From positions 2,886,001-2,950,000 of the forward strand of contig WPIO01000012.1 in the NCBI GenBank assembly GCA_009760855.2: a stretch of 64,000 bases of DNA, given 5' to 3'. Positions within the stretch are counted from its first letter, which is position 1; each line of letters starts with the position of its first letter. Below, piece after piece: positions 60,301 through 64,000 of this stretch. This DNA is from Cristatella mucedo (taxonomy: Eukaryota > Bryozoa > Phylactolaemata > Cristatellidae). The translations under genes and the position numbers were made by a program. The notes beneath the pieces are model-generated. The model searched no databases and was not told the DNA's origin. It was given only the letters and a program-made list of their open reading frames with translations.

Positions 60301-62470
60301 TTACCAGCTGAGTTATATGTATTCCAACTTCCTTACTGTCCACACCTGACGATATGGCTGATCAGCTATTTGTTGCGCATATTGGCTTCTGTCAAGGTCG
60401 TGGGTCAGCCTCTGACTAGTTAGGAAATGCTGGCCGACGCCTTGTGGTGCTGGTTGGGGGGTAGGGCTTCCTGCACTGCCATTCAGGGCCCGCACGAGAG
60501 AGTGGGAGGGTAGATAGAGATACATAATGGTATAGGAGCTATCTCTTGGAGCACTGGATCAAGACTTTCCCACATTGGGCATGCTGAGGTGAGTGGTTGG
60601 CATGTGCTTGGACTTTACAATCAGTCCTGCCTCGAGAGATACAAACTTCGAGCACTCCGAAGAAGAATGCCAACCATGCTTTATTGATCAGATCAGAAAA
60701 ACCGTGAGCCGGCAAGATAGTTGTGTGCTTTTTTTTTTATCTCAGACCAACAAATAGTGTGTAGTAGTGCCAGTTGCCTACACCGTGTCAGTGAGCTTCA
60801 GTTTTGTTGCATTTTTTTGAGTTTATAATCCTGAGCATGCATGCCCTGTTTGCACACCCTACCCCCCAGAATCACGGGTTAATTAAGGCACATTGTTTCT
60901 AGTGCAGGGCAGTACACGTTAGTATATTTCGGCATGCTATTTTAGCTAGCCACTTAAGCTTGCTAGTTTAGTTTTACCTATGCGCCGAGCTGGTTTGGTC
61001 CATTGGTCCAGCGGTTAAGGTGCTCACCCCGACCAAGGTCTTTGTTGGGATAGGTATACCTTGTGATCGTGCTGTCCTGCCCAGCTGTCTGATGCCAGAT
61101 GCCCACCTTTGCCCTTTGAGAATCGGTCCCCACTATATGTGTTAGCTTTTGTGCCTCTACCGTGTTGATACCGATATTTTTTTCATTCTTGGAATTCATT
61201 TCGTGCAGATGTCCTGTACAGAGATACGAAAAGACAAAGAGATGGAGACTGAGATCCTTAACTCACCAATTAAAAACTGGGAAGGCGAGGTGAGCACTGT
61301 GCAGTCATAGACGTCTGTCGACACGTCTACTCTTTTTAATGAGCTAAAGCTTTTCTTACAGATCTGGTTAGGCTGCTGATCGATATCGATGACTTGCAGT
61401 GTCCCCTACCAGTTTGTGAGGACACAGCTGACTGTGGGCCTGTTGTGTGATATGCAGTGATATGCCTACAGATCTGTGCACCTTGGGAATGAAGGTGAAA
61501 CATTGAATACGTAAAAAATAGCCAATATATTACGAATGCCAGTTTGACTTAACTCTCCCGAAATGTTTCTGATGTGTATCTATGATGTGTCTGAGGAAGC
61601 AAGATGTTGAATGGCAACAAATGGCATATGTTATCTCCTTGGTTTGCATGCCGGTTGCCAACAAGACGCGAAATGCACTTGTTTTGGTGGTTTCTGAAGA
61701 AGCTGGCTGCTTCAGACCTGTATGCCAGATTCAAAGGATATTCGGTTGTAGCACAGGCATAGCTGAGGGTGCTAGGATTTTCTGGATGTTTTAATTATAC
61801 TTCTTTCAAAATGGAACAAGTCGATGGCAGTTCATCCGTGCTCTTGTGCTAGCTTACCTGTCTAAAGTAATTACTCCTTGAGTTTGACCTCTCTCCACCA
61901 GCTCGGCTAACTATGCTTATTTATCTGTGCCTTTAATCAACCTCGAAACTTTTGGAGACGTGTGTTCAGTTCGTTTAAACCCAAAGACTGGAACTGTTAC
62001 ATGCCTGATCTTAACATGCCTCGTCTCTCCTCTGTCTTTTGCAGGACATTTACAGTCTGGGAGACGTCCAGCTTGCGGCCAACGTGCAGGTTTGTCAGAG
62101 CGAGGCCAGTGGCAGCAGTGCATCAGCACCAGGCATCAAAGACAGGATATGCCTGCTCTTTCCGAGCAGCATCGTTCTCCTGTCAGTTACTGCTTCTCTG
62201 GGATACCAGTACGAGGTGAGAGCGCCTGTCCAGTCCGAGCAGGTAACCTGCGTGAGCAGCCACCACTCGCTCGATGCCTTGCCATGCTAGGCGTGGCTGC
62301 CTAGCAGCAGCTGCAGCAGCACAGAACTGCTCATGCGTGCACGGTGTCATATAGTGTGTGTGCTTAAAAGCTCCCCACTTCCTATTGCTAGGGCAAGCTC
62401 TTGTCCACCGGTGTTACGGTAAAGAAACTTGAAGATAGTGAACGGTGGACGAATGCTGTTGAGATATCCG
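47273..62470 (+). CDS. ARHGEF7: PIX-type Rac/Cdc42 exchange factor (ARHGEF6/7), 3' partial
   Basis: Ten exons with matching phases and GT-AG borders: 47273-47462, 47647-47750, 47851-47945, 48095-48190, 51171-51293, 54639-54777, 55494-55553, 61209-61289, 62045-62215 and 62392-62470, coding for 379 residues so far. SH3 is residues 6-63 ([28 protein letters not shown]), DH about 96-272 ([38 protein letters not shown]) and PH from about 295 ([10 protein letters not shown], then [10 protein letters not shown] and NAVEIS). PIX proteins activate Rac1 and Cdc42 at focal adhesions, bind PAK through the SH3 and GIT through the C terminus. There is no N-terminal calponin domain, so it is of the beta-PIX layout; ARHGEF6 is the alternative name. 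ATG at 47273 has G at -3 and +4. The rest of PH, the PAK/GIT-binding tail and the coiled coil lie beyond the window. Exon 4 could start at 48101 or 48107 instead. Confidence 0.93.
48191..51170. other. ARHGEF7 intron 4
   Basis: A 2,980-bp intron with donor CCAA|GTGAGC and acceptor TGCTTGTAG|ACTACC. Besides the SINE1 at 49818 it holds a SINE/LINE tail remnant (TGAATGGAGATTAGGCTCTC, about 48692-48745). Elsewhere nothing is recognised. Confidence 0.6.
49818..49989 (+). mobile_element. SINE1 in ARHGEF7 intron 4
   Basis: The head GCTGGTTTGGCCGAGTGCTC keeps the type II (Leu/Ser-like) tRNA look, with A box TGGCCGAGTGC, B box GGCTCGAGCCC (49907-49917) and tail GAAGCACCTGAATAGAGATT plus AGTTCTCTTAGGGTGC. 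Confidence 0.88.
53754..53841. repeat. (TA)n microsatellite
   Basis: About 44 TA units with one C interruption at 53825. Confidence 0.98.
54049..54116. repeat. Perfect 32-bp inverted repeat (hairpin)
   Basis: Arm 54049-54080 (AGACAAGAGCCTAGTTTATA, then CAATGGCAATGC) is the exact reverse complement of 54085-54116, with a 4-nt loop TGCT. The flanks do not extend the pairing. The transcript of the intron would form a 32-bp stem without mismatches. There are no flanking tandem repeats or obvious transposon ends. Confidence 0.97.
55036..55175 (-). mobile_element. SINE1 in ARHGEF7 intron 6
   Basis: On the minus strand: CAGCTGGTTTGGTCCAGTGG, GTACTTGCCCAGACCAAGGT, the region GTCGTGGACTAGAGCCCC (mutated B box) and the tail with CTCCTAGGGCGCTATACAAA. 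Complete but older than the copy at 38172. Confidence 0.88.
56560..56705 (-). mobile_element. SINE2-like, diverged
   Basis: On the minus strand a tRNA-like head (TAGCCTAGCAGTTAGGTGCT), a B-box-like GGACTCGAGTCC and the body end AGGTCAAGGCTCTTCCACCA suggest SINE2 or a relative. Identity to other copies is low. Confidence 0.5.
56838..56986 (-). mobile_element. SINE1 in ARHGEF7 intron 7
   Basis: The minus strand begins GCTGGTTTGGCCTAGTGGTT, has the B box GGGCTCAAGCCC and ends in the tail CTCTTAGGGCGCTATACAAA. An AT run flanks its 3' side. Confidence 0.88.
57364..57480 (-). mobile_element. LINE 3' tail fragment with (TAA)n
   Basis: (TAA)n at 57364-57399 followed by TTTTATAAAGCTATAAGAGA and CCTGAATCTCATTGTAAGCA, a diverged copy of the LINE/SINE 3' hairpin on the minus strand. 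Confidence 0.55.
57705..58556 (-). mobile_element. LINE-A copy in ARHGEF7 intron 7
   Basis: The minus strand holds [59 protein letters not shown] and the 3' UTR with hairpin and AAT tail at 57705-57725. It has several frameshifts and is truncated downstream of the RT active site. Antisense to the host gene. Confidence 0.9.
58620..59620 (-). mobile_element. Decayed CR1-like LINE in ARHGEF7 intron 7
   Basis: On the minus strand [20 protein letters not shown] (about 59395-59455) marks the RT palm start and [17 protein letters not shown]-like sequence (59225-59280) the PQGS-following part. The 3' UTR block with GGTGACATGCACATGGTCAG (58677) matches LINE-A. Strongly decayed. Confidence 0.75.
60986..61062 (+). 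mobile_element. SINE1 5' head fragment
   Basis: GAGCTGGTTTGGTCCATTGG, TCCAGCGGTTAAGGTGCTCA and CCCCGACCAAGGTC are present; the B box and tail are missing. It lies 150 bp before exon 8. Confidence 0.8.
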
Positions 62471-64000
62471 GTGAGTGTATGTGCTCTTATGGTTTGTGGC
62501 AGGTTTTCTTTGCTGGACCGTCTGTGGACTGCATTCGTGATTTGGCTTTAGGCTTTGCTACAGTGCTTGTGATCTTCCTCTCTACTTGTTTTGGGGACGC
62601 TCAAAATGTGCTGTCCTAATGGAATGGTCGTAGCAGTATCGAACATGATCAGTTGTATGTTTTGCTACTGCAATGGCTGCAGATTGGCTGAGCTTGGATT
62701 ACCCGAAAACATTGTGGTACTCAACTTATGAGGATGGAATGTAGTGTCGATGTCTACGAGACTTGGTGGGCTGAGTGTTCTCTGTATGTGCTGTCGCATC
62801 TGCTTGTGGGTCACCATATTTAGGGTGCATCAAAGGGTTATTTAATTGGTCTATTCTTTATGTGTATTTCAGCTTGTGGTCGATATTTTTTTCAAGCATG
62901 ATTTTACTTACCATTCAATGGCATTTCACTGTACAGCAAATGTAAAGCGCCTAGAGAGAGATTAAGTTCTCTGAGGGCGCTTTATCAAGTGAATTATTAT
63001 TATTATTATTATTATTATTATGTGCAATACGATTAATTTCCCTTCTTTATAATGCCTTTGTGTTGAACCGTGTCTCGTTAATTCACTACTGCTACACCTG
63101 TAAGTGTGAACCACCAATGCTTAAAGGCTTGTCCCTGCTGCAGAGACATTTTGGGTTATGTTCAGGAACCCTTTACTTGTTTAAGTTTTGGCAATTGAAT
63201 AGAAGCCAACGTGACTACTACAGATAGATGCCCAGCTGAGTAGTTGAAAAAACTTGTTGTCTTCGTTTCTGTGTTCGTTTGTAGTCCCTTGGTACCATTA
63301 GTCGTAAAAAAGTTATCCTTGTGTATCTAGTCTTAGTGGCTGCTGCAGCCAGCAGTGGCCTCTTAGCCTTGTTTTTTCAAGTTTTGAATCAGTTTCAAAT
63401 TCTGTTCGCCCACCTGAACATGTGTGCATAATGTGCCTCTGGTCTTACGGCTCTGCTGACTTTGCTGTCATATAAGGTGAAAGAGGGACCGCCAAGCCAA
63501 ACTGGACACTGCTGCAGCTGAATGCAATCGGTTGGCCACGTGCACACCGGACAACGTGAAATATAGCTGCGACAAGTGGTCGAAACTTACCGAAAGCCCC
63601 GGGGTGGGGAGGCAGGCTGTTTCAATATAAGCCTTGGCCGGTAGTCCAGCACTCCCAAAAGGGTGGTCGGCTGTACAGCTTCTACATGCATAGTCACTTG
63701 AAAAGCTGTTTTCTTGGCCTATTCAATCCTCCGATCAATGCATCAGCAAGAATAGCTCTCTCATGCTAATCGTGGTAGTTAATGGTGCATTTATGGCCAA
63801 GGCTCATCAATTTTCCTTCTGGCTGCACAGGGGCTAAGACTGGCTGTCCTATGCGAAGCTGACTCCTCTTGCAGGGTGAAGTAGACATCTGGTTTCTAGT
63901 AGCTATTGACGTGACAAACAAAAGAGCAGGGAGACTAGGCAAACCAAGAAGAAATGCTAGCTCGAGGAGCAGATAGCAGGTCCAAACCAAGGCCGACTGG
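62471..64000. other. ARHGEF7 intron 10 (start), with a LINE tail
   Basis: After the donor ATCCG|GTGAGT no further PIX exon could be recognised up to the window end. A LINE-A 3' end lies at about 62890-63022. Confidence 0.5.
62890..63022 (+). mobile_element. LINE-A 3' end fragment
   Basis: TTTCACTGTACAGCAAATGT, the hairpin AAGCGCCTAGAGAGAGATTA with GTTCTCTGAGGGCGCTTTAT, and (ATT)n. It keeps the clearest full 3' hairpin of the family in the window. Confidence 0.85.

Larger units (their letters stand above)
55554..61208. other. ARHGEF7 intron 7
   Basis: A 5,655-bp intron, the largest of the gene here, hosting SINE2, SINE1, two LINE copies, LINE tails and a SINE1 head (all listed). The stretches 55554-56560 and 59630-60980 show nothing I recognise. 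Confidence 0.55.

Overview
The window reads as genomic DNA of an invertebrate metazoan. It has split genes with GT-AG introns, a rhodopsin-family GPCR, a PIX-type RhoGEF, a mitochondrial complex I assembly factor, CR1-like LINEs, tRNA-derived SINEs and many long microsatellites. There are no operons, no ribosome binding sites and no prokaryotic genes. The species cannot be fixed from this sequence alone.

Layout. Bases 1-724 hold part of a class A GPCR on the minus strand. Just upstream of its start is a 187-bp hAT-type MITE that closely resembles the horizontally transferred SPIN elements (774-960). From about 1 to 31 kb the DNA is gene-poor and filled with decayed retroposons: CR1-like LINE copies from at least three lineages (called A, B and C here), two tRNA-derived SINE families (SINE1 and SINE2), three solo-LTR-like insertions and several tandem repeats, including an old ~175-bp satellite at 26.8-28.9 kb. 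One small terminal-exon candidate on the minus strand (11687-11821) suggests another gene that is mostly hidden. From 31.3 to 36.2 kb there is a large array of about 43 copies of a 111-bp unit. It is an in-frame (37-codon) amplification of the stretch of LINE ORF2 that lies just before the reverse transcriptase, and the rest of that LINE follows at 36.2-37.97 kb.

The right half holds two recognisable genes, placed head to head. NDUFAF4 (minus strand, 40296-44733, two exons with one 3.7-kb intron stuffed with LINEs) codes for a complex I assembly factor. ARHGEF7/PIX (plus strand, 47273 to beyond 62470) has ten exons in the window whose phases all agree, coding for the SH3, DH and most of the PH domain. 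Its large introns carry four SINE1 copies, several LINE copies, a (TA)n run and a perfect 32-bp hairpin. The two start codons are 2.5 kb apart.

The LINEs and SINE1 end in the same kind of 3' hairpin (GCGCC ... AGAGA ... TCTCT ... GGCGC), usually followed by an ATT-type run. This suggests that SINE1 is moved by the LINE machinery. All LINE copies seen here are 5'-truncated or broken. GPCR, PIX and NDUFAF4 act in unrelated processes (signalling at the cell surface, Rac/Cdc42 activation at adhesions, and respiratory complex assembly), and nothing in the sequence ties them together beyond position.
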